A stretch of DNA of 42,846 nt from Spirochaetota bacterium (GCA_020049045.1 JAIFLN010000002.1:1-42846); one strand, 5' to 3'; shown: positions 1 through 9,047, counted from the first letter of the stretch. Translations and numbers: made by a program. The notes: generated by a model not told the origin, from the sequence alone.

Positions 1-375
1 TTGTCGGTGCTGAACTCGTAGGCGGTTCCGCGGTGCAGGTACTGAAAGGTGATCGAGCCGTCGGCGTTTTTCCAAGCCTTGGGCAGGTCCATAGCGTACT
101 GAGACTCAGGAGAGACAGGGTACTTCACCAGCGACTGGAACCCGCCAGGCATGGTCGAGGCACCCTTGACGTCAGGCCGGTACATGTTCCACATCTTGGT
201 GCCTTCGAGCTTGCTGGCACCAGTAATCACATCCACCTGATCCTTAGCAACCGAAACCAATTTGCCCGTAAAGGTCAGATAGCTGCCAGCGACATCCTTG
301 CCCGGTCAGGTCGGCGGCGCACGCTCCGGCGGTCAAAACCACCGAAGCAACAAACAGAAACAGAATCTTCTTCAT
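1..375 (-). pseudogene. Secreted hypothetical protein, 3' truncated by window edge, with one-base frameshift
   Basis: Read from ATG at 375 on the minus strand, this begins with a clear signal peptide (MKKILFLFVASVVLTAGACA, probable cleavage after ACA) and a GGAGG Shine-Dalgarno. The frame hits a stop about 45 codons in. Moving one base at the GGG run (CCC at 301-303 on the plus strand) gives an open frame that continues to the window edge: DLTG followed by KDVAGSYLTFTGKLVSV and later KMWNMYRPDVKG, MPGGFQSLVKYP and FQYLHRGTAYEF. Deleting one G would restore a single protein. I do not recognise the family. It may be a real frameshift or an assembly error in a short homopolymer. It is divergent from the gene at 465. 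Confidence 0.7.
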
Positions 376-464
376 GAGATCCTCCATGGGCGCCAATGCT
401 CACCACAAATAACGATATGGTCAAGTCCAGTAAATGATGATAAACCTATGATCGAGGAGAACTC

Positions 465-1424
465 ATGAACCATCCGTTTCTTTCACTGGCCTTGGTTTTT
501 GTCTCTGCGGGTCTGGCAGCCCAGAACCCCGTTCCCCGGTTTACCTACGAAAACCGTTCCGGAACCGCCGGAAACACCCTGACCGTCGAAGGCAAGTCCT
601 TTGGTCCTTATAAAGATATCTATTCCATGACTCCCTCTACCTCGGCTATGACAGGACTCTTTCTCGTGACAAAGCGAGACAAGACCTATATCGTCGCCCA
701 GGGAAAAGAAACGGGACCGTTGGGCCAAAATTACGAACCCGACCAAAGCGCCATCTCCGATGATGGAAAATTCTCGTTCGTTTCTGCTGTCGCTTACTAT
801 GAGGATGAAAGAGAGACCACCGACACCCAGCTCTGGGTCAATGGAAAGCTCTACGGGCCGTTTTTCAGCCTCCAGCTCGTCGACTATGCCGAAACAGGCG
901 GGTTCTGGATGGCCACCGTCGGTTTGGGGGACGACCAGTACGGTCTGCTGCTCAACGGAAACTTTCTCGGGCCCTTTGTTTCGGTGGAACACACCTGGAT
1001 TTCACCCGATGGAAAGAACTGGGGTTATGCGACCACTGATGCAAACGGTATCACCACCGTGGTGACTGCCGATAAAACCTATGAAGATGTGATGGATTTC
1101 AACTTCAATATGATGTACCCACGAGAACCCCACTGGGGCTTCGGCATCAAGTTGACAGAGGACGAAGAGCTGATCGTGGTTGACGGAAAAACTTACGCAG
1201 GCTACCTCGGTTTCTCCGGACTTTACACCACCTACTCTGGACGGCACTGGGGCTTTGAGGCCCAGAAACACACCGACACCGGCGATTCTTCGTTTGTCAT
1301 AATCAACGGCAAAGAATACGCGGGAGAGGGCTTGGGAACCTCCTACCTGGGCAACAAAGAGTCGTTTACGTGGACCCTCCGTGACGGCAACAAAGCCACG
1401 GTCCAGATTCTGACCCTACCATGA
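465..1424 (+). CDS. Secreted seven-repeat (predicted beta-propeller) protein, copy 1
   Basis: 319 aa with an N-terminal signal peptide (about residues 1-19, ending LAAQ), so exported. The mature part carries a motif of the form xxGKxYGPY at residues 41, 78, 125, 163, 201, 239 and 280, that is seven units spaced 37-47 residues. Units are followed by stretches such as SPDGKNWGY or YSGRHWGF. Seven evenly spaced beta-rich units suggest a seven-bladed propeller; this is inference from spacing, no family is firmly recognised. GAGGAGA lies just upstream of ATG 465. The stop overlaps the start of the next gene (ATGA at 1421), a paralogue, so the two are translationally coupled. Confidence 0.85.
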   Translation: MNHPFLSLALVFVSAGLAAQNPVPRFTYENRSGTAGNTLTVEGKSFGPYKDIYSMTPSTSAMTGLFLVTKRDKTYIVAQGKETGPLGQNYEPDQSAISDDGKFSFVSAVAYYEDERETTDTQLWVNGKLYGPFFSLQLVDYAETGGFWMATVGLGDDQYGLLLNGNFLGPFVSVEHTWISPDGKNWGYATTDANGITTVVTADKTYEDVMDFNFNMMYPREPHWGFGIKLTEDEELIVVDGKTYAGYLGFSGLYTTYSGRHWGFEAQKHTDTGDSSFVIINGKEYAGEGLGTSYLGNKESFTWTLRDGNKATVQILTLP

Positions 1425-2395
1425 ACCGGTCCCAATCCCTGCCGGGAATTCTGCTGCTCTGGACCTGTTTTTCGGCGTGGGCCCAACCCGTCCAAGGTCC
1501 CCAGACCCGGCTGACCTATGAAGACCGCTCCGGCACCACCGGTCACACCCTGATTCTGGAAGGCAAATCGTACGGTCCCTACAAAGACATTGCTGCGGCA
1601 GTGTATTCCACCTCCGGGACGGCGGCGGCCTTTGTTGTCGTCAAACGCAACAGGCTCTGGATTTTAGCCCAGGGCAAGGAGACTGGTCCCCTGCCCGCGG
1701 GCTTTGAGCTCGACAGGCTTCAGATCGCCGACGACGGTAAGGTGTGGGTTTTGACGGCCACGAGGGCCAGCACTCTGGAGGACGAACCGCCGGAAACCCT
1801 GCTGTGGGTCAACGGAAAGAGCTATGGGCCTTACCCGGAGCTGACCACGGTGGAGTATGCAGAAACCGGGGGTGCCTGGTTGGCTGCCGTACGCAGTGCC
1901 CCGGAAGAAGCCGGTGTCCTGATTTCGGGAAAGGCAGCGGGGCCGTTCTACACCGTGGACCACGCCTGGCTGCTTCCCGATGGAAAAGGCTGGGGCTACG
2001 TCGTGTCGGATTCCGACGGTAAAGTCAGTGTGGTGACTTCAGAAAAAACCTGGCCTGACATTGTGGGCGGCAACTTTGCCGCCCTCTACCCACGGGAACC
2101 CCACTGGGGCTACTCCTTGAGAATCGGGGACGAGGAAGAATGGATTTTTGTGGATGGGCAGACTTACAGCGGATACTTGAACTTTCAGGGCCTGCTTCTC
2201 ACCCCTAGCGGCGGGCATTGGGCCTTCGAAGCCGAAAAACTCTCCGATGCCGGAGACTCGGCTGTTGTGGTGGTCGACGGCCGAGAGTACCCAGGTGAGA
2301 ACCTTGTCTGGAGCCGCCTGGGCACCCACGAATCGTACACCTGGACCGTCCGCGAGGGCGGCAAAATCAGCGTCCAGACCCTCAAACTCCCTTGA
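1421..2395 (+). CDS. Secreted seven-repeat (predicted beta-propeller) protein, copy 2
   Basis: 324 aa, clearly paralogous to the preceding gene over its whole length: both start the mature region with LTYEDRSGTTGH or FTYENRSGTAGN and share YPREPHWG, AETGG and the final TWT segment. A signal peptide (about residues 1-21, ending AWAQ) precedes seven repeats of the type VNGKSYGPY. Function is unknown; an extracytoplasmic binding or scaffolding role is a guess from the fold prediction. The start overlaps the upstream stop by four bases. Its last 14 bases overlap the 3' end of the convergent GGDEF/EAL gene. Confidence 0.85.
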   Translation: MNRSQSLPGILLLWTCFSAWAQPVQGPQTRLTYEDRSGTTGHTLILEGKSYGPYKDIAAAVYSTSGTAAAFVVVKRNRLWILAQGKETGPLPAGFELDRLQIADDGKVWVLTATRASTLEDEPPETLLWVNGKSYGPYPELTTVEYAETGGAWLAAVRSAPEEAGVLISGKAAGPFYTVDHAWLLPDGKGWGYVVSDSDGKVSVVTSEKTWPDIVGGNFAALYPREPHWGYSLRIGDEEEWIFVDGQTYSGYLNFQGLLLTPSGGHWAFEAEKLSDAGDSAVVVVDGREYPGENLVWSRLGTHESYTWTVREGGKISVQTLKLP

Positions 2396-4325
2396 TCTTG
2401 GGGGTGTACTCCAAGGCCGCTTCCAGCAGCAGGGGCTTGGAGTAGTAGTACCCCTGAATTTGGTCGCAGCCAATCTCAGCAAGGAACTGCTTCTGCTCGG
2501 CGTATTCCACTCCCTCAGCCACGACCTTCATATCAAAGGATTGGGCCATTTGAAGGATGGCCCTCACCAGCTTGGAGTTCTTTGCATCACCGGGAATACC
2601 GTCGATAAAGCGTTTGTCCACCTTCAGAACCTCGGCTTCAAAGTTCTGCAGGTACCCCAGGTTGGAGTACCCCGTTCCGAAGTCGTCGATGGAAAAGGTG
2701 ACACCCAAGGTCCGCAAACGACGGAAGTGCTGGGTAATGGCCGGATCAAGAACCATCAGAATGCCCTCGGTGATCTCAAGCTCCAGATAGTGGGCTAGGC
2801 GGGTGGACTCACATTCCTGGTAAATGCTCTCGAGGAACCGGGGCGTCAGCAGCCCGGGCGAAAGGTTGATGCTGACCCGGAAGTCCCGCCGCCCCCGCTC
2901 CAGCAACCCCATCACCAGGCCGAGAGTCTGTTTTAGAGTCCTGGTAGTCAGGGCCTCGATCAGACCATATTGCTCAGCCAGGGGAATGAATTCTGCAGGA
3001 GAGATCGGGCCGAGACTGGCACTGTTCCAGCGGGCCAGCGCTTCAAAGCCAGACAGAGACTCATCAGAAAGCCTGACCTTGGGCTGAAACATCGTGAAGA
3101 CTTCAGAGTTGTGAACCGCTTGGGCCAAGGCTTCCTTGATCTGCTCCCTTCGGACAGATTCTTGATAGGCTTTGGGATTGAAGGGGTGGAATTGGCCCAA
3201 ACCAGTTTGCGCACGGGTATGGAGGAGGTTGAGAAGATTTCGGACCAGCTGGGCGGGTGAGTCGCTGTCATCGGGGAAGAGAGTAAACCCACCGCGAAAT
3301 CCAAGCGGATGCCCCAAGGAGACTTTTCTGTTCTCCTCCGTCAAAAGTTCCTGTATAAGCCCCTGAAAGGGACCTTGCTCGGGGCGGGTTCCCGGTGGAA
3401 TGGTCAGTGAAAACAAAAAAGTGCTGCCCTCAATGCGGTACAGCTGGGCTAAACCCTCGGGTGGGCGGAACTGGGGCTTCTCCTCGATTCCTACTTTGAG
3501 ACCTTCCGCACAGCCACGGGCTACCCGCTGCACCATTTGGGTGGTGTACTCCAGCCCCTGCGACTCATTGAGTCCATCCAGGCCCTCGAGGCGCATTCCC
3601 GCCAGCACAAATTTGTAACCGGCAGGCAGGTTTTCCTGCCTCCATGCTGCAATGTCTTTTTCCAGTTTTCTTGCGTTGGGCAGATCCGTATCGACATCGT
3701 AAAAGGCAATGCGGCTCAGTGTTTCCGCCGCCTTGCGGGCCTGCCCGGTCAGAGTGGCGGCAATCTGATTGTTGAGGAACACAAAAAAGGTCACAGTGGG
3801 AATGGCAAAGTAAAGAATCTGCGTCATGTATTTTACCTCCTCCTCCGAGCTGAGGACGAGGTAAAAGTAGCGGCTGGGATCATACGAGAAGAGAAAGAAG
3901 GTCAGCGCAAGCAGACCCAGACCAAACAGGGCAGTTATCCACTGACTCTTGGAAAAAAACCCGACCATCAACACGAAAAGGGGAGAAATCAACAATAAAG
4001 AACCCTGGCCTAGGACAATGTTGCCCCCGGAACCAGTGAGTACGGCCATAGAAATCACAAAATGGAAGATGGTGCTGCTCAAGGCGAGGGGAAACAGCCA
4101 GGAAGAATCCGCCTTCATTTTCAAGGTGACCATCAAAGCCAGAACCGAAAAGAACAATCCAATTAACCGCAATACCAGGACAAGCCCGAGATTGGGGTAC
4201 TGAAGTTGATCGGGCAGGTGCTGACTGACCACTGCTGTTGTGTACAGAACCACAAAAAGCATACAAAGGCCCAGAAACGTCCGGTGCAAGACTCTCCACT
4301 CAAAGGAGTCGGGTATGGGGTTCAT
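2382..4325 (-). CDS. Membrane GGDEF-EAL protein, probable c-di-GMP phosphodiesterase
   Basis: 647 aa from ATG 4325, chosen because GGAGGTGG lies just upstream; the open frame extends 25 codons further without a better start. The N-terminal ~190 residues form several membrane helices. The GGDEF domain is degenerate: the signature position reads RIEGSTF, so cyclase activity is unlikely. The EAL domain keeps the expected catalytic and metal residues: FEALARW, INLSPG, ELEITEG, IDDFGTGYS, LKVDKRF, AEGVE and QGYYYSKPL. It should therefore hydrolyse c-di-GMP at the inner membrane, with the GGDEF domain perhaps sensing GTP. It lies 76 bp downstream of the LuxR-type regulator gene, probably in one transcript. 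Confidence 0.9.
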   Translation of the reverse strand: MNPIPDSFEWRVLHRTFLGLCMLFVVLYTTAVVSQHLPDQLQYPNLGLVLVLRLIGLFFSVLALMVTLKMKADSSWLFPLALSSTIFHFVISMAVLTGSGGNIVLGQGSLLLISPLFVLMVGFFSKSQWITALFGLGLLALTFFLFSYDPSRYFYLVLSSEEEVKYMTQILYFAIPTVTFFVFLNNQIAATLTGQARKAAETLSRIAFYDVDTDLPNARKLEKDIAAWRQENLPAGYKFVLAGMRLEGLDGLNESQGLEYTTQMVQRVARGCAEGLKVGIEEKPQFRPPEGLAQLYRIEGSTFLFSLTIPPGTRPEQGPFQGLIQELLTEENRKVSLGHPLGFRGGFTLFPDDSDSPAQLVRNLLNLLHTRAQTGLGQFHPFNPKAYQESVRREQIKEALAQAVHNSEVFTMFQPKVRLSDESLSGFEALARWNSASLGPISPAEFIPLAEQYGLIEALTTRTLKQTLGLVMGLLERGRRDFRVSINLSPGLLTPRFLESIYQECESTRLAHYLELEITEGILMVLDPAITQHFRRLRTLGVTFSIDDFGTGYSNLGYLQNFEAEVLKVDKRFIDGIPGDAKNSKLVRAILQMAQSFDMKVVAEGVEYAEQKQFLAEIGCDQIQGYYYSKPLLLEAALEYTPKIKGV

Positions 4326-4401
4326 TAACCACCTCCACCTCTTTGATGACAGCACGCTTCTGCATCGGTGCAAATCCCCCGTTTGGGGGATAGTCCGCAA
4401 T

Positions 4402-5460
4402 TCAGGATTCGGTTGATGCTTCCAAAATCAGTCGTATCAAATCAACACGGTTTGTGATGTCTAACTTTTCGTAAATATGGGCCAAATGGGTTTTCACGGT
4501 TTCTTCCGAAATAAACAGTTCTCTGGCGATATTCGCCCGCGTCTTGCCGTCCAGTACGCAAGTAGTGATTTCCTTTTCCCGCTTTGTCAGACCCAAGATT
4601 TCCACCCGGTCCTTGCGCTGACTTGCCGAAAGCCCTTGCAAACTGTCACCACTGCGATCACGAAGCATCACAGCCTGATAGTCCGGCCCCAAGGACGGCA
4701 CAGCGACCTCTCGCAGGCTGAAAGGAATCTGCGTGAGAAGCGACAGTACCTCAGTCAACGGGCGGTTCTGAACCTGTTCCAGACGCAGACCTGTCAGCTC
4801 CAGAAAGGCCCGGTTGAACTCGACCACAACACCCTGCCGGACAATGACGACAGCCTCAAAGGTCAGGTCGGCAAGGATTTGCTTGAACCGCAAGGATTCC
4901 GAGGCCGCTTCCCGGTGAAACCGCTCGGTGGCCATCATCCGGTTCATGGTCAACAGAAGAAAGGTCCCGGCCAAAAACATGGACACCAGCGAAAAGGCGA
5001 TCACATGGGGAACCGGATGAGGAAAGGTCTTGTAAGTGTACAGAAGCACCAGATTGAAGCAAACCGTGAGCGCGGGTATTCCCAGTTTGGCGGCTGTTGG
5101 CGCGGGCAGAATCAGCAGGCTGAAAGCCAGCCCGTTAAGGGTTCCCAAATACATAGCCGAAAAGTCCCGGGGCAAAAGAAGCTGCAAAGCCATATCTCCC
5201 AAACAGAACAGGACGAGTATGACCACCGCCAGACTGTGGTAGACCCTCAGTGGCCAGTCACGGTGGAAGGCCCACCCGAGAAGCACAAACAGACCAAGTT
5301 CCAACAGAAAATTCATCCAGATCAGAATCGGTATGGTGCCAGGAAGCGGCAGGTCGGAAACAAAGACGGTGAATCCCACCAAGCCAAAAATGGCAATCAA
5401 TACCAATGGTAGGGAAAGGCGTGCCATGACAGGGTAGCGTTGACCAACGGTTTCTGACAT
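4402..5460 (-). CDS. Membrane-bound PAS/LuxR-family transcriptional regulator
   Basis: 352 aa from ATG 5460. The first ~180 residues contain about six hydrophobic helices, followed by a PAS-like stretch (FEAVVIVRQGVVVEFNRAF, then LTGL) and a C-terminal LuxR-type helix-turn-helix (LTKREKEITTCVLDGKT, then ANIARELFISEETVKTHL). It is thus a one-component, membrane-tethered DNA-binding regulator; no receiver domain is visible. A start 13 codons upstream (5499) would overlap the divergent chemoreceptor gene, so 5460 is preferred. No Shine-Dalgarno precedes ATG 5460, and a promoter-like -10 sits 7 nt upstream, suggesting a leaderless message. The neighbouring EAL gene is a likely target or partner. 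Confidence 0.85.
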   Translation of the reverse strand: MSETVGQRYPVMARLSLPLVLIAIFGLVGFTVFVSDLPLPGTIPILIWMNFLLELGLFVLLGWAFHRDWPLRVYHSLAVVILVLFCLGDMALQLLLPRDFSAMYLGTLNGLAFSLLILPAPTAAKLGIPALTVCFNLVLLYTYKTFPHPVPHVIAFSLVSMFLAGTFLLLTMNRMMATERFHREAASESLRFKQILADLTFEAVVIVRQGVVVEFNRAFLELTGLRLEQVQNRPLTEVLSLLTQIPFSLREVAVPSLGPDYQAVMLRDRSGDSLQGLSASQRKDRVEILGLTKREKEITTCVLDGKTRANIARELFISEETVKTHLAHIYEKLDITNRVDLIRLILEASTES

Positions 5461-5467
5461 TAAAATT

Positions 5468-5496
5468 AGAATACACCCAAACCAAGGAGAGTTGAA
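5468..5496 (-). promoter_or_regulatory. Promoter for LuxR-type gene, possibly leaderless
   Basis: On the minus strand TTCAAC (5496-5491) and TATTCT (5473-5468) are 17 bp apart. The start codon begins 7 nt after the -10, so transcription would begin at or next to the ATG. The -35 overlaps the start of the divergent chemoreceptor gene. Prediction by eye only. Confidence 0.4.
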
Positions 5497-5497
5497 C

Positions 5498-7108
5498 ATG
5501 GCAAATTGGCTGAGCCTTTATGAGAAGGCCGACTACGAGGTTCGAATCAAGGCACGGCTTTTGTCCTTGGTTTTATGGATTATGATTGGGGTTTACGCTG
5601 TTTTCTGTGGACTGTTTGCGGTGTTCAACACCTTCAACGTGGCTTTTGCTGTCTTCCTGGCAAGCCTTCTGGGACTGATTCCTCCACTGGTGTACCTGCG
5701 GAGTGGCCGCTATGATCTGAGCACCCAAATTGCAACACCTTTGCTGCTGTTTGGAATGTGGCTGGGCAATGTCACCAATGATTATACAGGAGACCAGACC
5801 ATTGCCGTAGCAGCGCTCGGTTATGCAGCCATGTTCCTGGTTATGACACTGTTTCTGCGGGGAAAAAACCTTCTCCTGGGTTCTGCCATCTCCATTTTTG
5901 TTTTGTTTCTGATTCAGATCGGCCTCTCCTATACAGACATTGAAGCCACAAAGGCCAACCTCACTTCGGTGGCCGCCGGCCCCACCATCTTTCTACTGGT
6001 GATTTTGGTGTTGGGTATCACCATCCAGCGGGTGTTTCTAACGGTATCCAACGATCTGTTTTCGGAATTGGAGCGGATTGCCGAGGCCCGCCGAAAAAAT
6101 CAGGCGGTGGTGACCAAGGTCGCAGCCAGCCTGGATCAGAGCGACGCCCTGATGGCCAACTCAACGGAAACCGCAGCCTCAACGGTCGAAATCGAACAAA
6201 ATGTCCGGCATATCAAGGAGCGGATTCTCAACCTTGACCAAAGTTTTGGAAATACGGGCAAATCCCTGGAAGCCATCAGCCGGAACCTCGAGACACTCAC
6301 AGACCTGATTCAGAAACAGACCGCCATTGCGGGGACGTCCTCTTCGGCTGTTGAGCAGATGGTGGCCTCTATACAGAATGTTTCGGGAATCATTGAGAAG
6401 CGCGAAGCCGAAGTGCAAGCCCTTGATCAGACCTCACGGGATGGCCAGACCGCGATGGAAGAGACCGTGGAGTCGTTCAAATCGGTGGTCCTGCAGATCG
6501 ACAGCATCAAGGAAATGACCCTGATCATCAAAAAAATCGCATCCCAAACGAACCTTCTGGCCATGAATGCCGCCATTGAGGCAGCCCACGCCGGTGATGC
6601 CGGACGCGGCTTCTCGGTGGTAGCCGACGAAATCCGCAAGTTGGCTGAGTCCAGCACTCAGAGTGCCGGGTCCATCGACCAGAATCTCAAAATTCTTATG
6701 GACTCGCTGAAGGGAACCGGATCAAGGGTCGATGCCTCGGGAAAAGCCTTCGAAAAGGTCAGGCTCAACGTGGAACTGGTTTCCAATGCCATGCACGAAA
6801 TCGCTGCCAGCACGCTGGAAATGAACGCTGGAACCGATGAAATTCTCCGTTCCACCGGCCAGCTGAGCACAGCAACGCAGGGGGTAGAAACCAGTGTGGA
6901 TGAGGTGACCAACGCCTACCGCCAAATTCTGGAAGACATCCGAAAGGTCAGTGAGGTCATCACGGAAATTGCCTCCGGGATGGAAGAAATTGGAACCGGC
7001 ACTACGGATATCCGGCAGGCTGTGGCTGAGATCAGCCGTTTGGCAGAAAGTCTGAAGGAACAGACCGCCGAGTTGAACCAGGCGGCGGCCGATTCCGGAC
7101 AGACCTGA
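5498..7108 (+). CDS. Methyl-accepting chemotaxis protein with multi-spanning membrane input
   Basis: 536 aa. ATG 5498 is preferred over an in-frame TTG six bases earlier because AAGGAGA ends 7 nt before it. The N-terminal ~190 residues contain about six membrane helices and no large periplasmic domain, so the signal is probably sensed within or through the membrane. A long coiled-coil follows, with the conserved hairpin tip [20 protein letters not shown] and then [16 protein letters not shown], which contacts CheA and CheW. No HAMP domain is obvious. The gene is divergent from the LuxR/EAL pair and ends three bases from the convergent aldo/keto reductase gene. Confidence 0.93.
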   Translation: MANWLSLYEKADYEVRIKARLLSLVLWIMIGVYAVFCGLFAVFNTFNVAFAVFLASLLGLIPPLVYLRSGRYDLSTQIATPLLLFGMWLGNVTNDYTGDQTIAVAALGYAAMFLVMTLFLRGKNLLLGSAISIFVLFLIQIGLSYTDIEATKANLTSVAAGPTIFLLVILVLGITIQRVFLTVSNDLFSELERIAEARRKNQAVVTKVAASLDQSDALMANSTETAASTVEIEQNVRHIKERILNLDQSFGNTGKSLEAISRNLETLTDLIQKQTAIAGTSSSAVEQMVASIQNVSGIIEKREAEVQALDQTSRDGQTAMEETVESFKSVVLQIDSIKEMTLIIKKIASQTNLLAMNAAIEAAHAGDAGRGFSVVADEIRKLAESSTQSAGSIDQNLKILMDSLKGTGSRVDASGKAFEKVRLNVELVSNAMHEIAASTLEMNAGTDEILRSTGQLSTATQGVETSVDEVTNAYRQILEDIRKVSEVITEIASGMEEIGTGTTDIRQAVAEISRLAESLKEQTAELNQAAADSGQT

Positions 7109-7111
7109 GCC

Positions 7112-8071
7112 TTAGCTGCGGGATAAAGTATCGATCGTCGCCAGTTCTTCCTTAGTCAGGGTGAACTGGAGGGCTCCGGCAGCTTCCTGGGCGTGTTTGA
7201 CCTTGGTGGCACCGGGAATGGCCACAACGGTATCGCCGTGAAAGCGCACCAGCCAGTTCAAAGCTACCTGGCTGGCACTGGCGTTGTGCTTTTTGGCTGT
7301 CTCCTGTAGAAAGCGGACCAGCGCCTCGGTCTTTTTGAGGCCTTCGGGGTTCAGACCCGAATACTGACGGCGCATAAAGCTGGCAGCTTTCAGAGCCGCA
7401 GGGTCGTCGTGGAAACGGCCCGACAGCAGTCCCTGGGCCAACGGTGAATACGCGATGATAGTGATTCCCAGTTCTTTGGCCACCGCCAACGTGCCATCGG
7501 CCTCGATGGATCGGTCAACCAGGCTGTAGCGAACCTGGTTTGACGCCAGGACCTGGCCCTCTTCCTTCAGAACGCGGTGAAAAGCCCGCATGGCTTCGCC
7601 GCGGAAATTGCTGATGCCGACAGACCGGACCTTATGGTCCTTCAGGAGCCCGGCCAGTGCCAGCGCCTGCTTTTCAATGGAGGAAAGGGAAATGGGCTGG
7701 TGGATCTGCAAAAGGTCGATGGGGTAAGGGGACAAAGCCGCCTGACGGGCGGGGAAGGTTTTACCGATCGAGGCGGCCGTCCGCAGCGCCGGCCACCACT
7801 TGGTGGCAATGACGACCTCACCGGGCTTCACAGCACGGCGGACCAAGGCACCGGCCAGCGCCCTTTCAGAGTTGCCTCCCCCGTAAACTTCGGCAGTGTC
7901 AAACCAGTTGATGCCACCCTCGAGGGCGGCTTTGACGATGTCGTCCATCACCTGAGTTTCGAGAACCGGCCAGAACTTCGACACCAAACCCCTGCCCTGG
8001 CTGAACTGCCAGCAACCCAGGCCAAGGGGGGTAATCTTCACGTCGCTTTTTCCAAGTGTCCTGAGTTCCAT
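7112..8071 (-). CDS. Aldo/keto reductase
   Basis: 319 aa, normal family length, cytosolic NADPH-dependent carbonyl reductase type. The catalytic tetrad is present: Asp58 and Tyr63 in FDTAEVYG, Lys91 in ATKWW and His124 in QIHQP. The C-terminal part has the cofactor-binding pattern AIPGATKVKHAQEAAGAL. The substrate cannot be inferred. CGGAGG lies 5 nt upstream of ATG 8071. It lies 23 bp downstream of the DMT transporter gene on the same strand and could be co-transcribed with it. Confidence 0.92.
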   Translation of the reverse strand: MELRTLGKSDVKITPLGLGCWQFSQGRGLVSKFWPVLETQVMDDIVKAALEGGINWFDTAEVYGGGNSERALAGALVRRAVKPGEVVIATKWWPALRTAASIGKTFPARQAALSPYPIDLLQIHQPISLSSIEKQALALAGLLKDHKVRSVGISNFRGEAMRAFHRVLKEEGQVLASNQVRYSLVDRSIEADGTLAVAKELGITIIAYSPLAQGLLSGRFHDDPAALKAASFMRRQYSGLNPEGLKKTEALVRFLQETAKKHNASASQVALNWLVRFHGDTVVAIPGATKVKHAQEAAGALQFTLTKEELATIDTLSRS

Positions 8072-8094
8072 GGGAACCTCCGGGTCTCAAGATA

Positions 8095-8979
8095 CTACTG
8101 AGGCTTGCGAACCGGCCACACCTGGGCCAAAACCATTCCTGCCAGCATCAGAGCGCAGCCCAGAATTTCCCGAGGTCCCAGGGTTTCGCCCAGCAGCAAA
8201 CCCCCGCCAAAAGCCGCAAACACGGTTTCGAGGCTGAGGATGAGCGCTGCTGGACCCGGTGCGACGCCCCGCTGGCCCACCACCTGCAGAGTGTAGGCAA
8301 TTCCCACCGAACCGAACCCGGCGTACAGTAACGGAACCAGGCCACCCTGAAGCCCGGCCCAGGTGAAGGTCTCCAACGGCACTGCCACGCCCAAACTGAG
8401 CAGCGAGCAGACGCCAAACTGGATCACCGATAATTTCAACGGATCAAGGTTGGGCACAAACCGATCAATGACCAGAATATGGAGCGCCCAAAACACCGCA
8501 CCGATCAGTTGAAGTCCGTCACCAAACCCCATGGTGAACTCGGCTGTGATGCTCAGAAAGTAGAGGCCGACCAAGCCCAGGACAGCGCCGATCCAGACGC
8601 CCAGCGTGGGGTGGCGCTTGATGAACACACCGAACACGGGAACCAGCAGAATGTAAAATCCTGTTAAAAAGGCGGCTTTACCGGCTGTGGTCCAGTTCAA
8701 ACCGATCTGTTGCAGGCTGGCGGCAATAAAAAGGATGACTCCGGCCAACAGGCCAGGCAGCAGCGCCGCCTTCCATCCCGCCTGCTCCTTGGTGAGACTC
8801 GAGGACTTGAACAGAAAGGTCAGGGGAATGAGGGAAAGGCCGCCCAAGGCGAATCGCAGACTGTTGAAGGTGAAGGCTCCCATATGGTCAAGGCTGACCC
8901 GTTGGGCGACAAAGGCAATGCCCCAGATAAAGGCAGTTGCGAGAAGGGCGAGGGAAGAACGGACGGGATGGGAAGAAAT
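8095..8979 (-). CDS. DMT-superfamily (EamA) transporter, probable ATT start
   Basis: Two EamA repeats, about ten membrane helices, C-terminal GETLGPREILGCALMLAGM; a probable metabolite exporter. The first ATG is at 8883, but starting there would remove the first helix. The reading frame is open upstream and encodes a typical DMT N-terminus (ALLATAFIWGIAFVAQRVSL, then DHMG). In that frame there is no ATG, GTG or TTG. AAGGAG (8991-8986, minus) lies 6 nt before an ATT codon at 8979, so I place the start there, giving 294 aa, the usual family length. The ATT start is inference; a sequencing error in an ATG is the alternative. Confidence 0.75.
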   Translation of the reverse strand: MSSHPVRSSLALLATAFIWGIAFVAQRVSLDHMGAFTFNSLRFALGGLSLIPLTFLFKSSSLTKEQAGWKAALLPGLLAGVILFIAASLQQIGLNWTTAGKAAFLTGFYILLVPVFGVFIKRHPTLGVWIGAVLGLVGLYFLSITAEFTMGFGDGLQLIGAVFWALHILVIDRFVPNLDPLKLSVIQFGVCSLLSLGVAVPLETFTWAGLQGGLVPLLYAGFGSVGIAYTLQVVGQRGVAPGPAALILSLETVFAAFGGGLLLGETLGPREILGCALMLAGMVLAQVWPVRKPQ

Positions 8980-9047
8980 GATGGACTCCTTGACAGACGT
9001 AGACTTTACCGAGAGCGCCCAGGCTTGCCAATAGGGACTTGTTGGCC

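Noticed and set aside
33-377. 114-codon plus-strand open frame at the window start
   Set aside because: The minus strand carries a signal peptide, ribosome site and coherent protein, though frameshifted; the plus frame shows no protein-like features.
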